From Camillea tinctor (lineage: Eukaryota > Ascomycota > Sordariomycetes > Xylariales > Xylariaceae), in NCBI GenBank assembly GCA_022578605.1, contig MU394060.1, positions 744,001-808,000 on the forward strand: a stretch of DNA of 64,000 bases, written 5' to 3'. The notes beneath the pieces are model-generated. The model did not search any database, was not told where the DNA came from, and saw only the letters and a list, made by a program, of their open reading frames with translations. Shown one piece after another: positions 21,266 through 33,427 of this stretch. Position numbers and translations under genes: made by a program. Each line of letters starts with the position of its first letter. The stretch's first letter is position 1.

Positions 21266-23234
21266 AGTTGGCAGTACTTAACTGAAAATCATGATCCTTT
21301 TTTTTTTGCTCAAACAACGTGTATTGGGTTTGTTGTTGGGAATACAGTATATACGGATACCCCGGGGCTTATAGAAGAGGGAGACGTTGGGAACAAGGTT
21401 CCTTTTATTTAAAGACGGCATCTTAAAGGGGCAGGTCAAGTCAAATACATTCAAATCCTATTCAATCGTCCGGTGCAAATTTTGGTCCCGAGCCCACCAG
21501 GAGTTGAGGGCTAACTCAGTTGGGTAAGCCTGTGTTCCAATGTCATGGTTCGCTAGTTTCTCAAAGACGTATCCCCTTCAATGTAGCTAGGCCATAATAC
21601 AGAAATATCATCACATGGTCCAGCTTTGAAGCAAGGTTATGATAATACAATATCTACATGAAAGCCGCTTTGCTACCAACAACAAAAAAATCTACCGAGA
21701 TAACAAAGCGTGAAAACACCCGCTGTTATCCGTAGACAATCCTTTGTTGGGAGCACAGGCTTTTATGTCTAACGTCGACATAGACCGGCATGCCTCTTGT
21801 AAACCAATATTCGAGAGGCAAACATGATTCTAAGCCAGCGACTAACCACCCGAGGTTTTCCATTGTTGATTCGGACATATCACTCAGCCCCTTAACCCCT
21901 AGATTAATACCGGGTTATCAACTATAGGGATGAATGCATTATATATATGATTTAAACACTAGGTTCGAGATGCAGGCTTGAAATAGTATTCAGTAGCATC
22001 ACTATGACCCAGTCAATATAATAAATACAAATGATTTTAGCCAACATTTCGGGAGTAGGTGCTCAGTTGTTACTAGAAGTTTGTCCCCCTTCCCAAATAA
22101 CGGATGGCTGGAGTAGATTTAAGAGTCCCAGAGACGCATCAGAGAATGTTGGACTTGTCCATCAGTGGCAGCGTGATGAATACCAATAATGATTTATTAC
22201 ATTTCTTCTTGAGGCTACATTCCATATAGAACTATATTATGGAGGATTTGTATAGGTAATAATTTTGATTGATACGCAGTTGTGATTCGTCATGGTCTAA
22301 TAGACCCCTATTTTGTGCTAGGAATTAGGCTGCGTATGGGTAACGTCCTACTCGATGGACATGGCTTCATCTCACATAGGCTATCCTTCTCACACCAAAA
22401 TCCAATAGTGATTCTGGGGGCTACCGACGGGTCTCGGTGAAAATAAGCAAACATTGGGTACCAAGGTATATAAAGGATACGGACCTCGACAATTAGTTGG
22501 TCCTTCCCAAGTTCGATCCCTAGTAATCATGTCGCTGCATTGTGTCTCAGGATACACAGCTTATCACGAAGCTTCACCCCTGAAATATGTTCCGATTTTG
22601 TCGACCATCATTGTGGCTAAACGAGTTTCACATGAATATCCTTCACATGTTCAATCATTAACTGCTGCGAGAAGGGGCATTTCCAAAGAGAGACCATAGC
22701 CTGGCTAGTTCTTTACGACTAGGCAACTATGAAAGGCTGCAATGACTACACCGAACATCCATTCAATGTCGTAGGCTGTGCCACGCTAATCTATCATAAT
22801 GATCATAGGGACTCATCTCCTGCTGTCTTTCACGCGTACATTACATTGTGTGTGCGTAGATAATAGGAACAATTACAAAGATAAGGAACAATCTTCTTTA
22901 AGCAAACAGTGCTATTCAATACCACCAGGTTTTTATTAAACTGTGATGTAGCTATTTTTAGGTCGGCGAGGAACAATTTCATTCACGCATAGGAGCTCAT
23001 TCACCATTGTTGCGAACAATAGAGCTATTTCTACCGCTATTTTTCGAGAGCCCTAGAATGGTATTTTATGCTTCATCCGTCATCGTCTCCAAGCTATTCA
23101 GTGAATCCAACGATCCTCACCTCTGAGCTTGGCCTTCGATCGCTCAGGTTTTCATCAAGCACTCGAGATAACTACTATTCTCCGACCAATAACCAAGTTG
23201 TTCAACAGGATATTCTTCACCAAATACCAACACC
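21266..23234. other. Intergenic, no supported gene
   Basis: About 2 kb of AT-rich DNA. A tRNA-like word (ggctaactcagttgggtaagcc, 21510-21531) resembles an A box, but no B box of quality follows. Nothing else is seen. Confidence 0.4.
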
Positions 23235-24548
23235 ATGACTAAAGTTATTAGACAAGGTGAAGCCGAGGGCAGAGCTAGGCTCGAAAATCGGAAAAGACTC
23301 CTTGAGAACGAGATTAAACGCCTAGATGCGCTTCTCAAGCGAGAACACCACAACGTTGAGAAGAAAGACCAAGGCCCTGAATCTCCAGTGAATGGTACAG
23401 AGCCTTCGTATCTACGACCGACCAACGCCTCTCGGAATCGTTTTGCCCAAGACAACCAGTCAGAGGACAAAACTAAGGACAATGTGATCCTTATACACGG
23501 TGCCCCATATACATTCAAAGATGGCCGCCTTGTTGGACGATCATTGTGTTATGACCGGAAATGTCGGTCCAGCAACAAAATTTCACAATACCAGATTCAT
23601 ACTAGGGCCTCTGCATACAAAGTCAAGCCTCTTATACGATGGGAAAGATCACGGTACAATTCTAGTACACCAGATTCGCCTGTCTCGCCGAATGATGAAC
23701 TCGACATGGATGACCCCACTCTTTTGCCTGAAAGCGACAGCCAGACCTTAGAGGAACCCGAGCCCGTCGTGGAAGATTCTAACAACCTAGAATCAACGAG
23801 TATCAGTGATCTTGAGGCACTAGAAGATGAGTACAGAAAAATTAATGATATGATCCCGAATGACTTTTACGAATTTTTGTCCTTACCTTCCAAAGTATCA
23901 TATCGGATTCTATATCGCGCTCTCCGGATCGCCCAGGAGGTTTTCTACAATGCTACAAGGGAACACTGGCCCGATATATTCAAGCATATGTGTCCTACAG
24001 GGCCACACGAGGTCCGTTTCGAATACAAGAAGCTCAAAAACCTCGGTGTTTATGACTGGATTCAACTTCGGGTGCCAGGGGCCGAATCCCGAAGTCCCAT
24101 AAACTATAAATTCCAGGAGATAACCGTGCTCCGAAATGATGTCTGTCACTTTAGCCAGTATCACGGCATACAGAGCATCTTCAGAGACATATCTCACGTT
24201 TACCATGTATTCAGCTTCGCCCTTGATGCGAACGACAAGGCTAGAGCAAGGAAGGCATTGGCCCTAAGACGGGAGATCCATATGGAGGTCAAGAAGATTC
24301 TGGACGACTTCGAGAATCTGGAGCCCCTGGCACTTCTCCCCTTTGCTCATCCCTGGAAAGAGCACCATCTGGCAGCGATCAAACTGTGTTTCCGGATACG
24401 CGATTTCGAGTTCGAACAACAGGTTCCCTGTTTGCAACGCATTGCCAAACATTACGGCTCCGTAAACCCTGATGCTTTTCCAAAAGGTAGCCATTATGTT
24501 GTTCCTACAAGGAGCGAGCAATTACAAGGTACTGACGCTGTTTGGTGA
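23235..24548 (+). CDS. Fungal protein with coiled coil and HEPN-like RNxxxH motif (paralogue A)
   Basis: Intronless, 437 residues. The N-terminus is a short coiled coil (RARLENRKRLLENEIKRLDA), followed by a long polar, disordered linker. The last 220 residues form a helical domain shared with the gene at 26307: PSKVSYRILYRALRIAQEVF, HWPDIF, PTGPHEVRFEY, VLRNDVCHF and LEPLALLPFAHPWKEHH. The stretch Arg300-Asn-x3-His305 fits the R-N-x3-H signature of HEPN-fold ribonucleases, at the start of a predicted helix. Whether the fold is really HEPN cannot be settled here. The family is not one I can name. The two genes are in the same direction, 1.76 kb apart, and have diverged strongly outside the shared blocks, so the duplication is old. 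Confidence 0.65.
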   Translation: MTKVIRQGEAEGRARLENRKRLLENEIKRLDALLKREHHNVEKKDQGPESPVNGTEPSYLRPTNASRNRFAQDNQSEDKTKDNVILIHGAPYTFKDGRLVGRSLCYDRKCRSSNKISQYQIHTRASAYKVKPLIRWERSRYNSSTPDSPVSPNDELDMDDPTLLPESDSQTLEEPEPVVEDSNNLESTSISDLEALEDEYRKINDMIPNDFYEFLSLPSKVSYRILYRALRIAQEVFYNATREHWPDIFKHMCPTGPHEVRFEYKKLKNLGVYDWIQLRVPGAESRSPINYKFQEITVLRNDVCHFSQYHGIQSIFRDISHVYHVFSFALDANDKARARKALALRREIHMEVKKILDDFENLEPLALLPFAHPWKEHHLAAIKLCFRIRDFEFEQQVPCLQRIAKHYGSVNPDAFPKGSHYVVPTRSEQLQGTDAVW

Positions 24549-26306
24549 GGCTGAATAAGAAGCCAACAGATGTGAGGGGATGGAGGATATTGCATCACGG
24601 AGTTTATTTTTTCTTTTTCTTTTTCTAGTACATTTTCTTTCTCATTGTTTTGTAATGTATGTGGTATAGGCGTATGGAGCCTGGGACCAGGGTCCCAGAT
24701 GGGTGCATATAGCCCCTCATGAGGGTTCCTATATTTACTTCCCTTTTTCCTCCTTTCTCCTTCAGAGAGCTATGTCGTCTCATGTTTACAATCTCACGTG
24801 TATTAACGAGAGAGTATACCACTAAACAAGTTACACAAAATAAACAATTTCCAGTTACATTTTCTGTGTGTTAAGGAAGATTCCATGTTAGTAAAAAAGT
24901 GCAATAATCATCAATTCAATACCCTTTTCAGTTGAGACACTTATAAGTTACGGGCTGTTCTGCCCTCATATGAAAACATGTCTATCAACGTAAAATCATT
25001 GATCACAGTGGCTTGTATTATTAAATAGGTCTATACTTGTACCCACAACTCGAATATATCCTTACAGGACCCTTAGTTCAACGTTGTTATTAGCATCAAG
25101 TCCCCCCTCTTAAAATATCCCCTAACGCTATAATTCGCACAGTCATCGTGACTTGGTTTGAATAGCGGTAGGTTTTCTTTTATAAGTAGGTATATATTAT
25201 TAATATCTCAATTCATGAGTATTTGTAGTATTGCATAAATCGGTTCTTCCTTCTAACTGTCTAAATCGTGTAGTTTTTGCCTGCTGGCTATGATCGACTG
25301 CTACTGAGTGAATTTCAAACACGGTCTATATATATCCAGCACAGAATATAAGGGTTGATGTGATATACGTATTCCAACCACGCCTTTCTAGGCGAGCACC
25401 TCATTTTACCGTTGAAACTATATTCAGAAGAGGATTCATACTTGTGTATTTGGATAGTCTGATGGATAGATTACAATCTTATCTTAGAAATGAAAATTCC
25501 ACTGTTTTAGCATCTCAGAAAACTTTGATCCGCGCGAATAAGCCGACCTTGAGGTATCAATGTCCATAGCTGCGGATTGAGACAACCTATCATGGCCTAA
25601 GTTTCCTAATAAAATGCTCATGGGGATATTTGGCTTTCAGCTACGGGGACGCCTCTCTAAGGCTAATACATTATAGTGCATACTATATCCCATGGCAAAA
25701 TTGTACTTCATTGGATGTGGGCGAGGTTGAGCACAGAGCTTCCCGGTTCTACATTCAATGAAACACTCTATCGAAGACTACATGAACTCAACTACACGTT
25801 CGAAATATTTGCCTCTTTATAACTTTAAAAGCCTAATGTTTTATTACACGACAAAAACTTGCCACTCCATTCAATAACCCTTGTGTCTTATAAGCCCAGA
25901 GCCCCGTCCTGAGCATAGGGCAAGCCGTATAACTCACAGACCAGTCTATTTTAACATTTATCCCATATCCAACGGTTACCATAGTATATGTCTATTATCC
26001 TTGGTGGGGTGGTGGCTATTGAATGCTCGGGTAGCATTGAATGCATTTCTAGATCATGGAAACTATATAATAGTATTCCTCTAATACCCTCTTTTCTCCT
26101 ATCCCATCTTCCCCCATCATCATCTTTCTGAATTCCAATCCAGGAGATTAACCTTTCAACCGTCTTTCTACCTTCTAGCTATTGCTCAGTAATAACGCTT
26201 TATTCCCACGTATCCTCACTTGCTCCTAGCACTTGTATTGCTTCTATTAGCTGTTAACATTCATCGGCATTTATATTGCTTCTAGTTGCTCTGTATCAAC
26301 ACCTCC
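24549..26306. other. Spacer between the two paralogues, no gene seen
   Basis: AT-rich. Short frames at 25360 and 25881 show no motif. The last 250 bp are pyrimidine-rich like a fungal promoter and leader. Confidence 0.45.
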
Positions 26307-27647
26307 ATGATGCCTAAATGTATTCCTTCCATCACGCACCAGTTTAGTCAAGCCACTCTGAAGATTGAGGTCCTCGAGAAACGCAACCGTGAATTAGAGA
26401 GAGAGGTTCAACGACTGAGAGCACTAGTTAAGCTGAATCAGCGATATCCAGAGGAGAAAAGGGGCCAACAGGATATCGAGAGACCACTAAACCCATCGAC
26501 GGAAGCACCCTCATATCAACGTGCGACGATTTCATCACAAAATAGGATCACCAACGAGAAGTCTCATAAAAAGACTCTACAGAAATTGATTACCTTTGAT
26601 AATATAGTGGGCAAATACCAGGATGGATGTTTCGTCAAGCTGGGAGATAAGAGAGACCCGCATCATCAGTGGTATAGCATGGCCCAAAGGAGCACCGAAT
26701 CTTCGCGAAGCAAGCACAGAAAAATCTTCAAGCGACCTACCGACGATAAGCCAATCATTCGGTTTCGTACCAATGAACCCCGTGCCCATAGACCCAAAAG
26801 TGATTCCGACCTCGAGGGTTCAGGCAAGAGAGAAGCTGAGCCCCAAGATTTAAACACATCCAACGAGTCCCTCTGGGACGGTGGTTCCGAGCTTTGGGGA
26901 TCTGATCGCAGACAGTCAAACTCAACGGAGACTACCAGACCTGAATTTGAGGAGAATACAGAGGAGAATACAGAGGAGAATACAGAATCTCCTAAGTATG
27001 TGGACGATGTTCCGCCATTGTCAAACCTGGGCTATGTACATATACCGTCGGCAACCGGGTATCGGATCCTAGAGGAGGCGCTCTGGTTGGCCAAAATTAT
27101 ATTCCACGACGCAGCGAAGAAGCACTGGCCGGAGGTCTGGGAGAGTCAATTCCCTCAAGGGCCACATGAAGTCTTGTTTGGGCGCATGGAGATACAGACA
27201 TGTTTCAGCCACTTTGGAGTCTTACCGAGTATTGGAAAATGCAACCACACAACCCTCCAGAACGCCGTAAGCGGCATCACAGACCTCCGGAACAAAGTAT
27301 CACATTACGGGAGAGAAGGTCCTGAGCATGATCTCCGTAAACACGAGCGTTTCCTCGAGTCGGTACTCCGTCTGGCTCGGTGTTGTGATGACGAAGATGG
27401 GTTCGCGAAGGTACAGGAGCTCAGAATGAGACTCAGAAGGGAAGGTCAGAAGACGTGGGATGAGATCGAACTCCTGGAGCCCCTGTCATGGCTGCCGTTT
27501 CTCTCCCCTTGGGAATCCCACCATGAGACAACATTCTTCAGTTTCTCCCACTGGCAGCAGTGGGTTCCAGAAGAAGATCGTCCTAAATTGATGATGCGGA
27601 TAATGGAAGATTACGAGATGAAAGTGAGAGGGGAGATATTTGGCTAA
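26307..27647 (+). CDS. Fungal protein with coiled coil and HEPN-like RNxxxH motif (paralogue B)
   Basis: Intronless, 446 residues from ATG 26307 (a second ATG follows directly). N-terminal coiled coil (LEKRNRELEREVQRLRALV), disordered charged linker, then the same helical domain as the gene at 23235: PSATGYRILEEALWLAKIIF, HWPEVW, PQGPHEVLFG, LRNKVSHYG and LEPLSWLPFLSPWESHH. The R-N-x3-H motif is Arg328-Asn-x3-His333, placed as in paralogue A although the residues around it differ. The linker contains three exact copies of a 12-bp unit (EENT repeats). No membrane segment or signal peptide. Function unknown; same caveat on the HEPN reading as for its partner. Confidence 0.65.
   Translation: MMPKCIPSITHQFSQATLKIEVLEKRNRELEREVQRLRALVKLNQRYPEEKRGQQDIERPLNPSTEAPSYQRATISSQNRITNEKSHKKTLQKLITFDNIVGKYQDGCFVKLGDKRDPHHQWYSMAQRSTESSRSKHRKIFKRPTDDKPIIRFRTNEPRAHRPKSDSDLEGSGKREAEPQDLNTSNESLWDGGSELWGSDRRQSNSTETTRPEFEENTEENTEENTESPKYVDDVPPLSNLGYVHIPSATGYRILEEALWLAKIIFHDAAKKHWPEVWESQFPQGPHEVLFGRMEIQTCFSHFGVLPSIGKCNHTTLQNAVSGITDLRNKVSHYGREGPEHDLRKHERFLESVLRLARCCDDEDGFAKVQELRMRLRREGQKTWDEIELLEPLSWLPFLSPWESHHETTFFSFSHWQQWVPEEDRPKLMMRIMEDYEMKVRGEIFG
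26949..26984 (+). repeat. Three tandem copies of a 12-bp coding unit
   Basis: GAGGAGAATACA occurs three times head to tail, adding EENT repeats to the acidic linker. The copies are identical, so the expansion is recent. Confidence 0.85.
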
Positions 27648-28204
27648 ATATGAGTCGAGAACTAGGTTGTTGATATAAAATCGCACCTTGGAGGTATTTT
27701 TTATTTGGGAAATTGGTGTATTAGCCTGTGCAGGCGAAACATCAGTATATACGGTCATGTCTTTCTGTCTGGGTGAATATATTTGACTCCGTCAAGATGT
27801 ATTCTGTTTGATCCATGAATCATTCTATCAACATGGGAAAAAGGATCTTTTGAGAAAGATATCGGTTATGTAGTTCATTAGCGTACACCAATCAAGCTGC
27901 TGAAGAGTTGTCATTGGGCAGTTTACCATGTCTCCCTTACTACTGGTGTGAGTATCCAGTGAAACGATATAAAATTAAAATGTGATATCGTACTTATTTT
28001 CCTTTTACCATTCCTTCGCTGGGTATTCTGAAAGTAAATATATCATACATAGTGCCGGCTAGCCTGTCCTATTCCTGCTATGGGAACCATTCCATCCAAT
28101 ATGCCTTCAATCATCCCATGCCAAAAACACACCGTGCTATAATACAATTTAGAGGTTTCTTGAATAGATTCATTAAAACATAATCGTCGTTCCTGAGAAG
28201 CACC
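27648..28204. other. 3' spacer, no gene seen
   Basis: Holds the convergent 3' ends of the paralogue B gene and the gene at 28205-29026. Confidence 0.5.
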
Positions 28205-29026
28205 CTAGGTATTCGCGGCCCTGCTTTGGGTTTCTACCCACCACATCCTTATGGCCGAGACCAGGACCGCAGCCGCCCACCTATCGCCCAGGACCCCCGT
28301 CGCGCCGCTCCCGATGAACTGGAATTTAAACGCTTTCTTCATACTCCAGGAGGCATTATGCGTCCATACAGCAACGACTTCCTTGCCATCACTCGTCGAG
28401 CCGGCGGGGCGCTCGTCCCTATCACCGCCGAAGCCGCAGTCCTCAGACAAGCGGACGAGCTTCCATCCCCACCGCTCGCCCTCGAGGCCTTTGATCTCGC
28501 CGCCGGCGCTGTACCGCCACTCGAACTCCTCGCGGCGCAGGTCCTTGTCCACGCCGACGTCCATGGCGAAGCTCGTGTTGGAGTTGCGCAGCTTGTAGTG
28601 CGCCGTCATCTCGACGCGCGCCATGGGCTGCCCGTCGTCACCCGCCATCACCACCACGTGCTTCGCCGACCACTTGTTGTCCGCGTTCGCCGTCGCCAGC
28701 ACTGCGTCCCGCTCGCTCGGGCCGTTGCGGATCAGCGCCTCCGGCTTCCCCGACCAGCCTGTGTGCAGCTCCCCCGCGAACAGCGGCACGTCTTGGGTCT
28801 CGCCCAGGTGGAAGGTCGTTGATGTGAACTTCTGGTGTAGGTAGGCGTTTAGTGCGCGCGGAAATTTGGTTCTCGTGCCTGTGCTCGTGCTCGGTCCGGC
28901 GGTTTGATATGTCGGTGCCGGCACTGGTACTTGTGTGAATGTGGCGTCATATTCGGCGTACGGCGGTGGGACCGGGCCATGGTTGTACGATGAAGTATAG
29001 GCTAGTTCGTCTTTTGAATAACTCAT
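28205..29026 (-). CDS. Conserved fungal protein, possible LURP/tubby-like beta-barrel
   Basis: Intronless, 273 residues from ATG 29026. A Pro/Tyr-rich N-terminus (about 1-55, GPVPPPYAEYDATF) precedes a beta-rich domain with alternating strands: TFHLGETQDVPLFAGELHTG, EALIRNGPSERDAVLATA, WSAKHVVVM, EFEWRYSAGGEIKGL, GWKLVRL and EVVAVWTHN. The pattern of short strands around a central hydrophobic segment recalls LURP-one/tubby C-terminal barrels, which bind membrane lipids, but sequence support is thin. Codon use is strongly G+C-biased, as in the GT62 gene, which argues for a maintained gene. Convergent with paralogue B. Confidence 0.6.
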   Translation of the reverse strand: MSYSKDELAYTSSYNHGPVPPPYAEYDATFTQVPVPAPTYQTAGPSTSTGTRTKFPRALNAYLHQKFTSTTFHLGETQDVPLFAGELHTGWSGKPEALIRNGPSERDAVLATANADNKWSAKHVVVMAGDDGQPMARVEMTAHYKLRNSNTSFAMDVGVDKDLRREEFEWRYSAGGEIKGLEGERWGWKLVRLSEDCGFGGDRDERPAGSTSDGKEVVAVWTHNASWSMKKAFKFQFIGSGATGVLGDRWAAAVLVSAIRMWWVETQSRAANT

Positions 29027-32000
29027 GATGGCGTTTCTATTTACTATAATGCTGATATTATCTATTATTGGTGAAAGATTCGTAGTAGTTTAGTTAGATA
29101 TTTAGATGTTTTGCTCTGTCTTGCTGATATAATTAAACGAGAAAAGACAGGAGGATATACATAGGATGGACACTCTGCTGTATTTATGAACAGTCAACCC
29201 GGCTGCTTTTGTAGATCAACACCTTAAATTACCGAGTCCTCGAACGGTGCTGCGCCGCCTGACTTGGCGCAGCTCAAGCTTACTGAGGCTGAGAGAGTAT
29301 TCTGCTACACCTTGCTACGTCACCAGAGGCACAGCACGAATCTTTTGTTGTTTTTTAGTTGGCTGGTTTCGCAAGCTGAGTTCCCTTTACTAAGTAGTGT
29401 GGATTCTTATGGATTTATGAAGAAAATGATCCGGGAGCCTTTAACTATATACTCCTTTCTAAATAAAGATTCGAAATTTCATACAACTCGTTCACATTAG
29501 TAGGTCAGATAGTCAAAACATCTCCTGATCTTTAACCTAACGTGCAACGATGACGATAATTCATAGTTGAGCCACCATGACGGGAGCACTGCCAAGCGAT
29601 CGCCCACTAGTCACCGTTTACTCCACCATCTAGCAAGCTGAATCCGATCTACAACTACAGATACGCCGTATTTCGCCAAGCCAAGGCTGATTGGTGGGAT
29701 CTCGTCTTGGCCAGAAACTTTCTGGTTCGAGCAATCGAAAAACGTTTGAAGGTAAACTCTGACCTCTACTTTAAGTTTGCCCTAATAAAGTTGTCATCAA
29801 GATAGAGAACATTGAAGAGTTTACGATCTTCGAAACTTCGGTTGTGGGTTAAGACAGCTCTATTGATTCAAGGCACTCAGCATATTGATCGGTTAGACTA
29901 GATTCCAGTAGCTATGCTAGTATTAAATAGGTTTCCAGAGAATAGTACTTAGTTAGAATATCGTCAAATAGAGGACATCAAGAAGCAGCTTTCTCAATCA
30001 AAACCTGCCCTAACAAAGCAATAAATATCGATCAGACTGAAGTTGAAGTGACACACTTTTAAATCCGCTATGGCAAAGGATTCCTAGTTAGACAGATGTA
30101 GATGCAATGTGAAGGAAGCTAACTCTCCAGCACCACGCTAGACGGTTATGGCTACAATGTTAACGTCCTTGCATAGAGTGCATGCAGATAGTACAGCCAC
30201 CGTTAGCTAAACCTCCCTGCTCCGCTACTTGAAACTAGTGAGCTGCGAGGCATTTATAAACTCATCCTAATGCGGGCTTAGATATAGCAGCCTGCAAACA
30301 TCGAAATGGTATAGGCATGGTAAACCTTATACATATTAGACCTTCTAATAATATAAGTAATATTGGCATGACCTTGGAGCTACCGGGATAGAATGGTGTA
30401 TAGTCGGGAAATGTTGCGTCCCATGGAAGCCCAGGTACGGAGTAGCTGAGTTCCGGTACTACCTCAAACACAGCCTTGGTATTATAGCCTCGAAACATAA
30501 GGAGATGTGCCTGGGGTACTGTGGAATCGCTGGTGGAGTTCTTCCCTTGGCAATCCCCAATTACCTGCTTATAGTATCTTTGATATTATCCTTAAGGTAT
30601 TACCTAAACATATTCTATAGATAAAATGTGATGAATCACAAATCAAGAATCCTGATGTTGTATAATGTCGAGGATAAGGACTACCTAAAAGGGGTTTTAG
30701 AGCAAAATATTGGACATTGGTCTAGATCGTGTAGATGGACTAACCTAACTCAATAAAAGTGAAAGCTCCATTTTTTGAAAAGTTGATATGTACCTAGCGT
30801 TTCACTGTGCAATTACTTAGACTAGTCGACCATTCAAACGAAACTATTCACAACAGGAATGGCGCTCCGAGAGAAACGAAGAGTCACGTGGCCTTACGTT
30901 CAAAATGAATCTAGTTCGCCTCCTCTAGAAGCATTCTCTTTCTTCTCTATTAGTATAACGGGTGAATGAGTGCAATTCGCCACGATCGGTGTTCTCGGTT
31001 CACTTCTAGACACGCTACCAGATGCTAAATCCAGTATCGACCATGCCTCCAGATTTTCCTGTGTGAAATCATGTCATAAATGGTGCCATGAGACTTCTCA
31101 AGGGTTCTAGATCGGGACCACGCGGGTAGTTATTTCTTGCGGCTGATGTCCACTTGACGATCATATGAGATAGACACAAGGACTAGCCCAAATGTCACCT
31201 GTCAAGTGAACAATAAGTTGCGCAATTGGTCAAGATATAATAGAGGGCAGGGTCATTATTGGACTGAAATATGTCGTTGAAGAGCTAGATAACTCCATCA
31301 GGGCCGTTAAGGGAGCCACAGAATGAAAAAAGTACCTACAACTAGTTCCCGCTATAGAGCAATCCATAAACGCCACTTAACCCGGCGGCCTGGGATCTTT
31401 AGCATCCATCGCCTTTGTGGATTCCCTGCCTCATCAAAGGGCCACCTAGGCCTTCCGTTATATTTTAATGCCAAGAAAATACTCGTTAGCTTGCCCTCGA
31501 AATACGGGATTTGGTATGATCAGTCGAAAAGGCGGGAACAGGGAAGAGGCGTCATGCCAAGGGAGCGGAGCTGAGCAGAGCTGTCTTGTTATTTGGATGT
31601 TCCTGATAAACCAATTTACCAACCAGCCGTGTCTCCCTTGCGGTAACTGCTGTCACATCGATAAGTTACACACGCCAGAATATTTTATATTACAGAGTAC
31701 CGGGCCAGTTCAGCTATGACATATCATAATTATCTAGGTGTTCTTAACATACCCATGGCTGCAGGAATATGCATCTGCCTACCAACTACCTGTTTCCCAC
31801 AGGATCAGGTTTGCGTATCCCTTCGTCATACCGGATTTAGGCAAGATCTCTAGATCTTAATAAAAGAAAAACCTGCACCCCGCATAGAAGCAGTATCACC
31901 TGACGAACAAGAGGCTGTCACACAGCATCGGCAGTTAGAACCGACTAAATCGTACGATATATACTATAGCGGCATCTTCCTTTCTATATAGCGTACAAAA

Positions 32001-33427
32001 CTCCGAGGTTAGATCCTCATGCGGAGATTACATAGGATGGATAGTGTAGATAAATAAGTACGCTACAGACAGGAGAGAGCGAAGGGCATAGAAACACGAA
32101 AATTTGTAGTCTATACCGCGGCCAGCGCGGCAACATCCCGGGTAGTGCGTATTGTGTGTGGAGATGGGGAGGGCCCGGGAACAGACATACACACAGTATG
32201 TGTATAGTAGTATATAGAGCTAAAATAGAAAAAGAGAGACATAAGACGCTATGTAAACTACGAACCTTTGATTGATAAGACGGATCATATCGACTCAACA
32301 AGTATGTAACCTCCGGTGTCTGTTCCGCGTCAGTATGTCATCTATAACATATACACACTGTACACGTAAGCATCCTAGTCCCGGCTTCTGGACCATAGCA
32401 GTTGGGATTCTGGTGGAGTTGTCTGAGACCCTAGTCTGCGGGAGCTGACAGATAGCCCTTGATTCGTGGGGCTAAAGTAACCTTTCCACCCAGTCAACTC
32501 TCGAGTTGATTACCAGATTTGGCTATATCCCTGTAATGGCTCAATGTCGGGGTTGGGGAGAGGAAGAATTGCTACATACGTAGGTAGTACTGATGTATTA
32601 ATAATAAAGGGGGTTGATCATGTAAGTATGTCTTGCAGTGGATATAAAGCTTCAAGAAAAAAATATATCAAGATAATATCCTGACAATATCAGAAAATAT
32701 CATAAAATATAGATCGCCTTATTTTTCCTTTTTACCGTATCCCCCTTAGTTTTTCCTTTTTTTTTTTTCAGCTCCTGTAATAGTAACTCTTGATATTGAC
32801 AACGCTGAATAATGGGTAGTTATCTTGAACTAGCTGGGTGCCGCACACCCACAGAAGAGTTTTGGTGCTATTGGGGAACGGGGATCAGGGGTGATCTCCC
32901 GGATCGTAACTCGCGCTGCCGATTGGAATCACTAAAAAGATAGTTGGTTCGGGAGCAAGGGGCGGGAGTGGGCCCCGAGCAGGTGTGGGATGCCCCTTCG
33001 CTCCAAGGCATTATAACAGAAGATATTGTAATGTGCGAGCATGGTTCTTGAAGTACAAGTCTAGATCACGATGAAGCAGCGGTATGGATGACGAATTCCG
33101 AATTGATCATTGCTGTTCGCGACAACGGTTGTCCCGCTCCCTTGGGTCCCCCTTTCATTTCTACGAATAGGCAAATCCATTTAAAGCTGGGGTTGCCAGC
33201 ACCTCCGGTCCCGTTGGACATGCGCAGCGAGATCAACTACATATCAATCAGCCATTATTTTCGACTAGGTGGCCATTTTTGGGATTTTAGTTCGGTTCAG
33301 TTCCAACCAGGATTTTTTATTAGTCTTTATACCTAATCAATCGACTATTGAGTACTGAGAACGGGGCAGAGGGTCACTATCGATTAGGAGCAGCTGAAGA
33401 TCTACCTTACCCGACTCCCTTGCCAAT
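29027..33427. other. Gene-poor accessory stretch, no intact gene
   Basis: About 4.4 kb with stops in all frames. Pieces with coding-like composition survive (29580-29910 plus strand; 30498-30262 minus strand, MFRGYNTKAVFEVVPELSYS), but neither can be assigned. They look like decayed genes. An LTR-like block lies at 32027-32300. Confidence 0.5.
32027..32300 (-). mobile_element. Possible LTR of a copia-type element
   Basis: Read on the minus strand, the block starts TGTTGAGTCGATATGATCCG, has a TATA-like CTCTATATACTACTATACAC in the middle and could end in CTACA. This is the composition of fungal copia LTRs. I find no target-site duplication and no second copy in the window. Confidence 0.25.

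Noticed and set aside
21505..21570. tRNA-like A box (ggctaactcagttgggtaagcc)
   Set aside because: No acceptor stem pairing and no acceptable B box; probably chance or an old relic.
30262..30498. 78-codon minus-strand frame with coding-like composition
   Set aside because: Too short and unassignable; mentioned as a possible decayed fragment only.
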